A stretch of DNA of 64,000 bases, taken from Ignavibacteria bacterium. GTDB lineage: Bacteria; Bacteroidota; Ignavibacteria; Kapaibacteriales; UBA961. The DNA is taken from positions 1 through 64,000 of the forward strand of contig VGWD01000009.1 of NCBI GenBank assembly GCA_016873735.1, in the 5' to 3' direction. Every line of letters begins with the position of its first letter. The first letter of the stretch is position 1. Both the position numbers and the translations under genes were made by a program. Under the pieces are notes generated by a model. It did not search any database and was not told the DNA's origin. It worked only from the letters and a program-made list of their open reading frames with translations. This document shows, in pieces, positions 1-8,044 of the stretch.

Positions 1-693
1 ACCATTGATAGAGCTGATATTCCCTGGTTTTTCCTTTTGGGAGCCCTGAATATGCCTATCAATCAACTCTTGTTTATATGGGGAGTGAAGTTTACAACAC
101 CTGCGAATGCTTCATTGGCTTATGCGCTTACTCCTGCTTTCGTATTATTGATAGCCGTCCTATTCCTCGGTGAAAGTTTAACCAAAAAGAAGGGAATTGG
201 AATCATATTAGCCATGATAGGGACATTTATTGTACTTTTTGAACGCGGCCTAGCCTTCGGAAGCGAGCAATTTGTAGGAAATATCATGGTTCTGCTTGCA
301 AGCATGTCCTGGGCAGTATATACTTCATTGGGAAAGAAATATGCAATGAAATACGGTGGTGTGTTCATGACCGGGATTACAATGATCACGGGTTTGCTCT
401 TGTATCTTCCGGTAATTGTATTGGTTCCTGCGAGCATCAATCCCCAAGATTATACAGGCGGCATGTGGTTTCAACTCTTTTACTTGGGTGTGATAACGAG
501 TGGCTTGGGATATGCTCTGTGGTATGTGGCATTAACGCGGATGGAAGCGAGCAAACTTGCCGTTTTTAACAATATTCAGCCTGTTTTGACAACAATTATG
601 GCGTTTTTTTTGTTTAATACCTTACCTAGCGAAACTTTTGTCATAGGAGCACTTATTGCCATATGCGGTGTAATTGTCACTCAAAAGGGGTGA
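1..693 (+). CDS. EamA/DMT-family membrane transporter, 5'-truncated
   Basis: The reading frame is open to the first base of the window, so the N-terminus lies outside. The visible 231 residues are almost all hydrophobic helices of the drug/metabolite transporter (EamA) fold. They include the end of the first repeat (around the segment GVKFTTPANASLAYALTPAF) and the whole second repeat, starting near residue 90 with SMSWAVYTSLGKKYAMKYGG. A typical full protein has ten transmembrane helices in two EamA repeats and about 300 residues, so roughly 70 residues are missing. The protein sits in the inner membrane and probably exports a small metabolite; family membership does not fix the substrate. 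The family assignment is secure, the function is not. Confidence 0.85.
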   Translation, partial: TIDRADIPWFFLLGALNMPINQLLFIWGVKFTTPANASLAYALTPAFVLLIAVLFLGESLTKKKGIGIILAMIGTFIVLFERGLAFGSEQFVGNIMVLLASMSWAVYTSLGKKYAMKYGGVFMTGITMITGLLLYLPVIVLVPASINPQDYTGGMWFQLFYLGVITSGLGYALWYVALTRMEASKLAVFNNIQPVLTTIMAFFLFNTLPSETFVIGALIAICGVIVTQKG

Positions 694-707
694 TTTACTC
701 ATATCAT

Positions 708-743
708 ATCAAAAAAGGAATCATTTTTGATAGTATTGCTATC
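708..743. terminator. Possible AT-rich hairpin terminator after the EamA gene
   Basis: Two adjacent hairpins follow the transporter stop codon. ATCAAAAA (708-715) pairs with TTTTTGAT (724-731), and GATAG (729-733) pairs with CTATC (739-743). The stems are AT-rich and no clean T-run follows, so this is only a weak terminator candidate. Confidence 0.25.
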
Positions 744-772
744 ATTACTTTAATAAGATGTTCACATAGTCT

Positions 773-1015
773 ATGAAATCCACATTAATATCGGTACTTG
801 AATCATTGACCTCAACAAACAAGGAATTGTTTCCTCAGCAAGTTGATGATTTATTTGCCAGTTCTTCGGATGAAATTGCGGAGTCTTTATTATCGATGTT
901 TCAGCGATACTTCTATGAATATCTACCATCAAAGACCGATATCGGAAAACGAAAATCAATGAGTGATGATTTAAAAGGGTTGTTGACTGGAACGATGTAT
1001 GCAGGCCAACATTAG
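773..1015 (+). CDS. Small hypothetical protein, 80 aa
   Basis: An ATG-initiated frame of 80 residues that I do not recognise. Its composition looks like a real soluble helical protein: it is rich in Ser, Leu, Glu and Asp, with an amphipathic N-terminal half and a central FQRYFYEYLPSK segment. It has no signal peptide, membrane helix or cysteine motif. No clear Shine-Dalgarno sequence precedes it, although many genes in this window lack one. It is transcribed away from the EamA gene and towards the DUF1232 gene. An antisense frame of similar length covers the same DNA but is poorer in composition. It may not be a gene. Confidence 0.4.
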   Translation: MKSTLISVLESLTSTNKELFPQQVDDLFASSSDEIAESLLSMFQRYFYEYLPSKTDIGKRKSMSDDLKGLLTGTMYAGQH

Positions 1016-1024
1016 ATGATATGA

Positions 1025-1408
1025 TCATTGCTTTTTGAGAAAAGTCTCATACGACTTTACTTCATGAGCCAATCGTTTGAAAATTGCCGAAATCACTGCC
1101 GCATCATCGATATAACCGATAAATGGAATAAAATCCGGGGTAAGATCAGAAGGCAGAAGAAAATATAATAAGCCGGCGATGAGAAGTGATTTGGATTTCC
1201 ATGAAAGATTGTATTGCTTGTCCCTCAACATTGAAAATGCCAATTTCACATGTAGCAATAATTCTTTGATTGTTGAATTGTTTGAATGATCAAGTGTCTT
1301 TACTTTTTCATTGACATCATTCAATACCCTGTGTTCGTCTTTAGGATTGACTTGACCTGCAATACTTTCAATCACATCTTCCGTATGTTGATTCTCATTC
1401 TCATGCAT
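1025..1408 (-). CDS. DUF1232 (YkvA-like) membrane protein
   Basis: A protein of 127 residues. The C-terminal half carries the DUF1232 signature: a hydrophobic helix followed by LLPSDLTPDFIPFIGYIDDA at about residues 82-101, then a second hydrophobic stretch. DUF1232 proteins are short and probably membrane-associated, and their biochemical role is unknown. The N-terminal 55 residues are charged and polar. The start is the ATG at 1408. The DUF3098 gene ends six bases upstream of it, so the two are probably co-transcribed from right to left. The family call is confident; no function can be given. Confidence 0.8.
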   Translation of the reverse strand: MHENENQHTEDVIESIAGQVNPKDEHRVLNDVNEKVKTLDHSNNSTIKELLLHVKLAFSMLRDKQYNLSWKSKSLLIAGLLYFLLPSDLTPDFIPFIGYIDDAAVISAIFKRLAHEVKSYETFLKKQ

Positions 1409-1414
1409 GATGTA

Positions 1415-1714
1415 TCAGGATTCGCTTGTGTTTTCCTCATTTACTTTTTTTCTGGCTAATAGTCCATAGGGGATGATCGCACAATACCCGATTGCAAGCA
1501 AAATAGGAGCAATGGTTACAGCCATTGGATTATTCCATTGATTAGGATCATCAGAGATTCCTGTGGACATAAGAACATACCCTATTGCTATTACTATGGC
1601 CCCCAATGCCAAAATCATGTAATTATGGGAATTCAATGGGAATTTCCATGATGAAGATGTGATGGAGGTTTGCCTTTGCTTACCTATTGTTCTTCTATTC
1701 TTGACTGTTGACAT
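1415..1714 (-). CDS. DUF3098-like two-helix membrane protein
   Basis: 99 residues with a basic, Ser/Thr-rich N-terminus and two hydrophobic helices at about residues 31-48 (YMILALGAIVIAIGYVLMS) and 65-85. The helices are separated by a GISDDPNQWNNP-type loop. This architecture matches DUF3098 proteins of the Bacteroidota, which often sit near cell-division genes and have no known function. The frame is open further upstream to 1810, but the ATG at 1714 has a strong ribosome-binding site (GGAG, seven bases before it), so I chose it. It ends six bases before the DUF1232 gene and probably shares its transcript. Confidence 0.7.
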   Translation of the reverse strand: MSTVKNRRTIGKQRQTSITSSSWKFPLNSHNYMILALGAIVIAIGYVLMSTGISDDPNQWNNPMAVTIAPILLAIGYCAIIPYGLLARKKVNEENTSES

Positions 1715-1862
1715 GATATACTCCTTGGCAATAGTTCTACAAAGATACAAAATCACCCATGAATTCTTGATATGAAGATGTTGAAAACTCCGGGCTCGAA
1801 GGTCGGGCAATTTTCTGTAATTTTACCATTGAATATTTTACTTTATCCATGTTCAATTACCT

Positions 1863-2744
1863 ATGAATCAAGCCGTTAGAAGCACTGATATTCAAGGAAT
1901 TCCTTTGTTTAGAAGAGGGAAGGTTCGTGATGTTTATGATTTGGGAGATTCATTGCTCATTGTGGCAACCGATAGAATATCTGCCTTTGATGTGATCATG
2001 GACGACCCTATTCCGGGCAAAGGCAAGTTGTTGACTGAGCTTTCATTGTTTTGGTTTGACAAAACGCGTCATATCATCGATAATCACATCATTAGTACAA
2101 ATCCCTCAGAATATCCGGTCATTCTTTCTCCATATCATGCATTGCTCGAAGGTAGATCGATGTTGGTGAAAAAAACGAGCCCGCTCCCAATTGAATGTGT
2201 TGTTCGAGGTTATCTTGCGGGTTCAGGTTGGAAAGAATATCAACAATCAGGCACTATTTGCGGAATAATGCTTCCTCCGGGTTTGCAACAATCTCAGCAA
2301 TTGCCCGAACCGATATTCACACCGGCCACCAAAGCAGAGGAGGGTCATGATGAAAATATTTCTTTGGAACAAGCAATTGAACTTTGTGGTAAGCGAGCAT
2401 TGGAAGCAAAAGAAATTTCATTAAAACTTTATGACTTTGCTCATGAATTTGCTCGGACTAGGGGAATTATTCTAGCTGATACAAAATTTGAATTTGGTGT
2501 GGATAATGATGGAGCGCTGATTCTTATTGATGAAGCATTAACACCTGATTCATCTCGATATTGGTTGAAAGAAACGTATAATACCCGAGGTCTACAAGAA
2601 AATTTCGATAAACAGGTCTTGCGTGATTATCTTGAAACATTGGACTGGAATAAGGAAGCTCCTTCTCCCCAATTGCCTCAAAAGATCATTGATTCCATCA
2701 CGGCCAAATATCAACAAGCTATTTCTATATTGACAAAGGGTTAA
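1863..2744 (+). CDS. purC: Phosphoribosylaminoimidazole-succinocarboxamide (SAICAR) synthase
   Basis: 293 residues. It joins aspartate to CAIR using ATP to give SAICAR in cytosolic de novo purine synthesis. The N-terminus has the SAICAR synthetase nucleotide-binding pattern (GKVRDVYDLGDSLLIVATDR), followed by SAFDVIMDDPIPGKG. The middle has ECVVRGYLAGSGWKEY, and a later segment, IDEALTPDSSRYW, is the family signature near residue 220. The length fits the longer form seen in Bacteroidota and eukaryotes (about 290-310) rather than the roughly 240-residue E. coli form. purB follows after seven bases, so the two form an operon for consecutive pathway steps. No clear Shine-Dalgarno sequence precedes the ATG. 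Confidence 0.96.
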   Translation: MNQAVRSTDIQGIPLFRRGKVRDVYDLGDSLLIVATDRISAFDVIMDDPIPGKGKLLTELSLFWFDKTRHIIDNHIISTNPSEYPVILSPYHALLEGRSMLVKKTSPLPIECVVRGYLAGSGWKEYQQSGTICGIMLPPGLQQSQQLPEPIFTPATKAEEGHDENISLEQAIELCGKRALEAKEISLKLYDFAHEFARTRGIILADTKFEFGVDNDGALILIDEALTPDSSRYWLKETYNTRGLQENFDKQVLRDYLETLDWNKEAPSPQLPQKIIDSITAKYQQAISILTKG

Positions 2745-2751
2745 CTAAATC

Positions 2752-4047
2752 ATGATACAACGTTATACCAGACCCGAGATGGGTTCGATCTGGGAAGATC
2801 AAAATAAATATGCAATATGGTTGGAAATTGAAATTCTTGCTTGTGAAGCGCAATCAGAACTTGGATTAATCCCTAAAGATGATGTGCGCACCATTCGTGA
2901 AAAAGCTCGGTTCGATGTTGCTGCCGTTTTGGAAATAGAGCAGACAACAAAGCATGATGTTATTGCATTCTTGACCAATGTTGCTGAATATGTCGGCCCG
3001 AGTTCTCGTTTCATTCACATGGGTATGACTTCCAGCGATGTACTTGACACATGCCTTGCAGTGCAAATGAAACAATCCGGCGAATTGCTTTTATCCTCTC
3101 TTCATACATTGAAACATGTGTTGTCTTCAAAAGCTAAAGAGTATAAGTATGCAGTTTGTGTAGGAAGAACTCATGGTATTCATGCTGAACCTACCACATT
3201 TGGTTTGAAGTGTGCCTTGTGGTATGAAGAGTGCAAAAGGAACATAGTGCGTCTAGAGCAAGCAATCAAGCATGCTGCAACAGGCAAAATATCCGGTGCT
3301 GTGGGTACTTTTGAACATCTTTCTCCTTTTGTTGAAGAATTTGTTTGCTCAAAATTGGGGCTTTCCCATGCTCCGGTTTCAACGCAAGTTGTCCAGAGAG
3401 ATAGCCATGCTGAATTTTTGTCTGTCATTGCCATCATTGGTTCATCATTAGAGAAAATCGCAACAGAAATACGCCATCTTCAAAGATCCGAGGTTTTGGA
3501 AGCCGAAGAATATTTTTCGAAGGGACAAAAAGGAAGCTCTGCCATGCCTCACAAGAGAAATCCTATTGTGTCTGAACGTATTTGTGGATTGGCCAGATTA
3601 TTACGGGGTAATGCAATGGCCGCGTTGGAAAATAATGCACTTTGGCACGAGCGTGATATCTCGCATAGCAGCGTGGAGCGCGTGATTTGCCCTGATTCTA
3701 CAATCACACTTGATTATATGCTCCATCTTGCCATTCAACTCATGGATACATTACTTGTATACCCCGAAACGATGAAAGAGAATATAGAGAAAACATATGG
3801 CTTGGTATTTTCACAGACAATTCTATTGGAATTCGTGAGAAGAGGTCTCACTCGTGAGGCAGCTTATGCTTTGGTACAAAGATCAGCTATGAAAACATGG
3901 CAAGAAAAAACATCCCTACTATTGAACTTATTGGAAGATGAAGAAGTACTTGCAATAATCCCTGAAAGTGATTTGCGAGAAATATTCGGAAAGGGAACAA
4001 CCCTTCAGAAAAGTGTCGACATAATCTTTGAACGATGCGGATTGTAA
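2752..4047 (+). CDS. purB: Adenylosuccinate lyase
   Basis: 431 residues. It splits SAICAR to AICAR plus fumarate, and adenylosuccinate to AMP plus fumarate, acting as a cytosolic homotetramer. Superfamily motifs are all present: TSSDVLDT near residue 93, GRTHGIHAEPT near 138 with the catalytic His, and the flexible-loop signature GSSAMPHKRNP near 260 with the catalytic Ser. Length is normal for the short bacterial form. It directly follows purC, whose product is its substrate, and is closed by a strong hairpin terminator. Confidence 0.97.
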   Translation: MIQRYTRPEMGSIWEDQNKYAIWLEIEILACEAQSELGLIPKDDVRTIREKARFDVAAVLEIEQTTKHDVIAFLTNVAEYVGPSSRFIHMGMTSSDVLDTCLAVQMKQSGELLLSSLHTLKHVLSSKAKEYKYAVCVGRTHGIHAEPTTFGLKCALWYEECKRNIVRLEQAIKHAATGKISGAVGTFEHLSPFVEEFVCSKLGLSHAPVSTQVVQRDSHAEFLSVIAIIGSSLEKIATEIRHLQRSEVLEAEEYFSKGQKGSSAMPHKRNPIVSERICGLARLLRGNAMAALENNALWHERDISHSSVERVICPDSTITLDYMLHLAIQLMDTLLVYPETMKENIEKTYGLVFSQTILLEFVRRGLTREAAYALVQRSAMKTWQEKTSLLLNLLEDEEVLAIIPESDLREIFGKGTTLQKSVDIIFERCGL

Positions 4048-4081
4048 AAAAAAACCCTGATGAATATCAGGGTTTTTTTTT
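4046..4081. terminator. Bidirectional rho-independent terminator between purB and ftsZ
   Basis: ACCCTGAT (4054-4061) pairs with ATCAGGGT (4066-4073) around a GAAT loop. An A-run lies on the left and a T-run on the right, so the structure can end transcription from both convergent genes. It overlaps the purB stop codon on one side and the ftsZ stop codon on the other. Confidence 0.9.
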
Positions 4082-5519
4082 AATCCATTATCTTTCTCAA
4101 AAATGCCGGTTTCTCAACCACGGATGATTTCGGATCTCGAATGATCACCGGTTGTGAGCTGGATCGTACACCATTTGGCAAATCATTCACAGAATTAATT
4201 CTGATTGAACCGCCATTTGCCTGTCTTACTGCATTAGGATCAGTTCTTCGCATGAAAGCAGGTTGATTTCGTGTAATAGTCACTTGAGGTTCTTGAGCTT
4301 TTTCTTGTGAAGCTTGAATCAATTGAGGAGCTGATTGCTCATCATCGATGTCGCCATAAACTTTCACAGGTTTTATTTTCACTTTTTTTTGTCTTGGATC
4401 TTGTTGTGCATGAACTGGAATTGTTCTCATTGCCGGTGCAGAACTAGGTGCAGCTGCGAGAGGGATTGAAGTCTGTGTTGGTATTTGTCTTTCAATCACA
4501 GGTTGCGTTGCTTGGACATTGATCTGTGGGGCCGACATAGAAGTCGTGACTTGATATTGACCTCGCTTGAAACCGGTTGCAACTACAGTTATCATCAATT
4601 TGTCGTCAAGTGATTCATCATAAACAATACCATGAATAAGATCGACATCACTTCCGGCATTTTCTTCAATGATTGAAACGGCTTCACCAATTTCATGCAT
4701 TGTCATGCTGGAGCCACCACTGATATTCACAAGTAATCCTTGAGCTCCTGTAATCGACACACCTTCCAATAAAGGAGAATTGAGTGCATTTTGGGCTGCG
4801 GCAATTGCTCGATGTTCACCGGAAGCTATTCCAATTCCCATCAATGCATCACCCATGTCCTTCATGATTGATCGAACATCTGCAAAGTCCACATTGATAT
4901 AGCCATTGCCTGAAATGATGTCTGAAATGCCTCTTGTTGCATTGTATAATACATCATCAACTTTTTGAAATGCTTCAATGAACGATGTATTTCGATCAAT
5001 TATTGACAAAAGCTTTTCATTTGGTATAACAATCAGTGCATCAACATATTCTCGAAGTTCATTGATGCCCTGCTCGGCGATATTTGCTCTCTTCTTTGCT
5101 TCAAAATTGAATGGATTGGTCACTATGCCGACAACCAAAGCACCAAGTTCACGACCAATTCTTGCAACAACGGGAGCACCACCGGTACCGGTGCCGCCAC
5201 CCATTCCTGCTGTGACGAAAATCATGTCGCTTCCTGACAAATACTCTCTGATGTCATCTGCGTTTTCTTCTGCTGCTTCTTTCCCAATCTCTGGTCTACC
5301 GCCGGCACCAAGCCCTCTTGTTGACTCTTTGCCAATATGAAGTTTCGTTCCTGCCGAATTTTTTGAAAGTGCTTGCGCATCAGTATTTGCTGCAATGAAA
5401 TCAACTCCGGTCAAGCCTCGCTGAATCATGCTGTTGATGGCATTCCCACCACCGCCGCCAACTCCGATTACTCGGATCTTTGCGCCGTAACTGGTTGAAT
5501 CTGTATCGATAGTTATCAC
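4080..5519 (-). CDS. ftsZ: Cell division protein FtsZ
   Basis: 479 residues. It is the tubulin-like GTPase that polymerises into the cytokinetic ring. It has the GTP-binding N-terminus (VIGVGGGGGNAINSM near residue 18), the tubulin signature GGGTGTGGAP near residue 107, and the catalytic T7 loop NVDFADVRSIM. A long Gln/Pro-rich linker of roughly 130 residues ends in a conserved tail (KPAFLRKIMD) that would bind FtsA. The start is a GTG at 5519 preceded by a G-rich ribosome-binding site; an upstream ATG is out of frame. ftsA lies 176 bases upstream on the same strand, and that gap carries a candidate ftsZ-specific promoter and hairpin. Confidence 0.97.
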   Translation of the reverse strand: MITIDTDSTSYGAKIRVIGVGGGGGNAINSMIQRGLTGVDFIAANTDAQALSKNSAGTKLHIGKESTRGLGAGGRPEIGKEAAEENADDIREYLSGSDMIFVTAGMGGGTGTGGAPVVARIGRELGALVVGIVTNPFNFEAKKRANIAEQGINELREYVDALIVIPNEKLLSIIDRNTSFIEAFQKVDDVLYNATRGISDIISGNGYINVDFADVRSIMKDMGDALMGIGIASGEHRAIAAAQNALNSPLLEGVSITGAQGLLVNISGGSSMTMHEIGEAVSIIEENAGSDVDLIHGIVYDESLDDKLMITVVATGFKRGQYQVTTSMSAPQINVQATQPVIERQIPTQTSIPLAAAPSSAPAMRTIPVHAQQDPRQKKVKIKPVKVYGDIDDEQSAPQLIQASQEKAQEPQVTITRNQPAFMRRTDPNAVRQANGGSIRINSVNDLPNGVRSSSQPVIIRDPKSSVVEKPAFLRKIMD

Positions 5520-5632
5520 ATTTCCCCCCGGAAAAGTGTAGGAAAATTAGTTATTGTCATATGGATATAACACACTTCGAGCATACGATTTCGCTGCTGA
5601 ATATTGATTGTGTTTGAGAAATTGCAAGGACA

Positions 5633-5655
5633 ATATATCGGCTGCAACGATATAT
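5633..5655 (-). promoter_or_regulatory. Perfect inverted repeat at the start of the ftsZ leader
   Basis: ATATATCG (5633-5640) and CGATATAT (5648-5655) are exact reverse complements around a seven-base loop. No T-run follows on the minus strand, so it is not a normal terminator. It lies just downstream of the predicted promoter, so it would form a hairpin at about +4 to +26 of the ftsZ transcript. It could instead be a protein-binding site. Its function is inferred. Confidence 0.4.
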
Positions 5656-5665
5656 CATGCTTTAC

Positions 5666-5694
5666 AATATAGGGAATCAATTGGCAAATGTCAA
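5666..5694 (-). promoter_or_regulatory. Predicted sigma-70-type promoter for ftsZ
   Basis: On the minus strand a perfect -35 box TTGACA (5694-5689) is followed after exactly 17 bases by TATATT (5671-5666), one mismatch from TATAAT. It begins two bases after the ftsA stop codon. Transcription would start near 5659, giving ftsZ a leader of about 140 bases. The prediction assumes a standard housekeeping sigma factor; Bacteroidia proper use a different -10 sequence. Confidence 0.5.
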
Positions 5695-5695
5695 A

Positions 5696-6997
5696 TTAAA
5701 GTTCATCGAAAAATGTAAAAAATCTTTTGATGAATGACTGCTTGCCGGATTGCTCGGTTTGCTGGATGGGAGGGGGATTGTCTTGATTTGCCGGTTGCGA
5801 TGATGATTTATCGGTTTGAGGAGAATTGGACCCATGAAGAAGAAGTCCCACTGAAGTTGAAAACATGGGGTGTTCAATCTCTGTACCAAATCCACCGAAT
5901 TCGCCTCCATTAGGTATGCCGAGTTTTACGGGCATGCCAAAAATTCTTGAAGCCAAGTCATCTGCGCCATGTATAAGTGCGCTGCCACCGGTGAGTACAA
6001 TCCCGGCCGGTAATCGATGAATATAACCTGATTTTCTAAGCTCTTCGAAGCAGAGTTCGAAGATTTCTTCTAGTCTTGGGCCGATTATTCGAGCCAGCAG
6101 ACTTTTATTGATTTCCATTGGATTTCGACCACCAATGCCCGGTATCATGATGGTTTGTTCATTTAGAATGCTCTCAACTGTTGCATGACCGAAGTCACGT
6201 TTCAATCGTTCTGCTTGATGGTGCAGGATTCCAAGCCCTGCTGATATATCCTCAGTGATTTGATTTCCTGCAAGAGCAATGATGGAAGCATGTCTGATGA
6301 CATTATCCCTGAATACGGCTATGTCTGTGGTTCCACCACCGATGTCTATCAGAGCCACGCCGACTTCTTTTTCATCATTGTCGAGAATTGCACTACTTGA
6401 AGCAATGGGTTCCATCACCATGTCTGTCACTCGTAAGCCGGCTCTTTCAATACATTTGTGCAAATTTTGAATGGCGGAAAGAAGCCCGGTCATCACATGT
6501 ACATTGGCCTCCATGCGTACACCGCTCATGCCAATCGGGTCTGTAACTCCATCCTGTCCATCGATGATATATTCTTGAGGAAGAATATGTAAAATCTGTC
6601 TGTCGGCGGGGAGTTTCACATTTATAGCATCATCAATGATACGTTGTATGTCACCTTGCGAAATTTCTCGACTGGCATTTGGGATGGCAATAATGGATCT
6701 TGTGAGCAATGATTGAATATGATCGCCTGCAATTCCAACTACAACATCGGAAATAGAAACCCCGGCTTGTTGTTCGGCCACTTCAACAGCCTTTCTTATG
6801 GCTTTTACAGTTTTGTCGATATTAATCACTACACCACGTTTCAAGCCCTCATTCACAGAAGCACCGACGCCCAAAATATCTATACCTCCTTGAGCATTTC
6901 CGATTGATGCAATCAATGCAACAACTTTTGTTGTTCCTATATCCAATACCGCTTTGAATTGACCTGTAGCCATACGCATATCCTTAGAAAAAGTCAT
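5696..6997 (-). CDS. ftsA: Cell division protein FtsA
   Basis: An actin-like ATPase that tethers FtsZ to the membrane and recruits the divisome. It has the phosphate-1 motif (DIGTTKVVALIA), phosphate-2 motif (DIGGGTTDIAVF), adenosine motif (GIVLTGGSALI) and a C-terminal amphipathic helix (KQSFIKRFFTFFDEL) for membrane binding. A Pro/Gln/Ser-rich spacer precedes that helix. The ATG at 6997 overlaps the ftsQ TGA by one base and has AAGGA six bases upstream. A second in-frame ATG at 6973 also has its own AAGGA seven bases upstream, so either start, or both, may be used (433 or 425 residues). Confidence 0.95.
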   Translation of the reverse strand: MTFSKDMRMATGQFKAVLDIGTTKVVALIASIGNAQGGIDILGVGASVNEGLKRGVVINIDKTVKAIRKAVEVAEQQAGVSISDVVVGIAGDHIQSLLTRSIIAIPNASREISQGDIQRIIDDAINVKLPADRQILHILPQEYIIDGQDGVTDPIGMSGVRMEANVHVMTGLLSAIQNLHKCIERAGLRVTDMVMEPIASSSAILDNDEKEVGVALIDIGGGTTDIAVFRDNVIRHASIIALAGNQITEDISAGLGILHHQAERLKRDFGHATVESILNEQTIMIPGIGGRNPMEINKSLLARIIGPRLEEIFELCFEELRKSGYIHRLPAGIVLTGGSALIHGADDLASRIFGMPVKLGIPNGGEFGGFGTEIEHPMFSTSVGLLLHGSNSPQTDKSSSQPANQDNPPPIQQTEQSGKQSFIKRFFTFFDEL

Positions 6998-7800
6998 CAA
7001 GAATCCTTACTTGCAAGCAACGGTTGTTTTCCGATGACAATTTGATTTTTCCAACGAATGTCGACATATGTTGGATGACCCTGTTTGGTTGCTGAATGCA
7101 ACATGTAGAGCCGTAACTTTTCAAGTTTTCTTTCTATGTTTTCAGGAGAACCGAATTTTATCTGCGTCTCACCATCGGTGGTGATGAATGTGTATTCATT
7201 TGTTTGCTTATTGATGTCAATTTCTGACAACAGTTCTTGCAGACCCATGTCTTTCATTTTTGCTGCCTCGATGATTGCCTTTATGCTTGAAAGCATATTG
7301 CGATTGATCCTGGAACCATCATATATTCCATGAATTATTGGTACATCTGAAGAATGCGAAAATTTTTCATAAGGAAGAACTGTCCCTGTTGAATCAACAT
7401 AATCGATGCTACCCATTGATGATGGAAATGCAATGTATGGTTGCTTTTCAAAAATGGTGATTTTAAGCCCTTTGATTCCATTGCTCTCCACAATGACATC
7501 TTTAACATATGGATGCTTAATAATTCGATCTCTGATCACGGCCAATCGCTTTGATGAAGCAGATTGCGTGGTATCTGCCATTGTCAATGAGGCTATCGCC
7601 AAAATTTCTTCATGACGCAATACCTTCACACCCTCAATGACAATTGATTGAACATGCTGGGTTGATTTCCAACGAATTGCCAAAATCAATATGGCAATGA
7701 CAACCAGACCAACAACAATAAGTTGACTTATCGCACCGGCTCTTGCTTCCGGATTTACATCCGAAGGGTCTTCTTTATGTGAAAATATGTTCAATGGCAT
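6997..7800 (-). CDS. ftsQ: Cell division protein FtsQ (POTRA domain)
   Basis: 267 residues from the ATG at 7800. The frame extends to a TTG at 7836, which I consider less likely. A short cytoplasmic N-terminus (rich in charged residues) is followed by one membrane helix at about residues 23-45 and a periplasmic POTRA-like region (VQSIVIEGVKVLRHEEILAI). A beta-rich FtsQ/DivIB domain follows. It stabilises the divisome and bridges to FtsL/FtsB. Sequence conservation in this family is low. The call rests on topology, the POTRA segment and position directly before ftsA with a one-base stop/start overlap. The usual upstream genes (murC, ddl) are absent: the next gene is a divergent transporter. 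Confidence 0.85.
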   Translation of the reverse strand: MPLNIFSHKEDPSDVNPEARAGAISQLIVVGLVVIAILILAIRWKSTQHVQSIVIEGVKVLRHEEILAIASLTMADTTQSASSKRLAVIRDRIIKHPYVKDVIVESNGIKGLKITIFEKQPYIAFPSSMGSIDYVDSTGTVLPYEKFSHSSDVPIIHGIYDGSRINRNMLSSIKAIIEAAKMKDMGLQELLSEIDINKQTNEYTFITTDGETQIKFGSPENIERKLEKLRLYMLHSATKQGHPTYVDIRWKNQIVIGKQPLLASKDS

Positions 7801-8014
7801 CACAAATTCCGCATAGGATACAAGCTGAATCTCCAAAATTCGGAGCAGACTATTGCATCAACTATGAAGATACACGATTGTGAAATGAAGGTGAATGAAA
7901 CTATGCTGCAGAATCATTCGAAGGCAAACATACGAGAGTAGGCTTTGAAAGACAAGAAAAAAATGCCAAAGAATGCAGTATTTATCGATATGGTATCAAT
8001 ATGAATGCAAAAGA

Positions 8015-8031
8015 AAATGTAATTTACATTT
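8015..8031. promoter_or_regulatory. 17-bp palindrome before the MFS gene, candidate operator
   Basis: AAATGTAA-T-TTACATTT is a perfect odd palindrome with eight-base arms, ending 13 bases before the transporter ATG. Its length and symmetry fit a dimeric repressor site overlapping the promoter or ribosome-binding region. I cannot name the regulator from the sequence. Confidence 0.45.
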
Positions 8032-8044
8032 CACGATAGCAATC

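Noticed and set aside
771-1028. Minus-strand frame of 85 codons opposite the small hypothetical gene
   Set aside because: Its composition is poorer than that of the plus-strand frame and it runs into the DUF1232 gene end.
4978-5340. 120-codon frame antisense to ftsZ
   Set aside because: It is a shadow of the ftsZ codon pattern, with Ser/Pro/Ala runs and no start signal.
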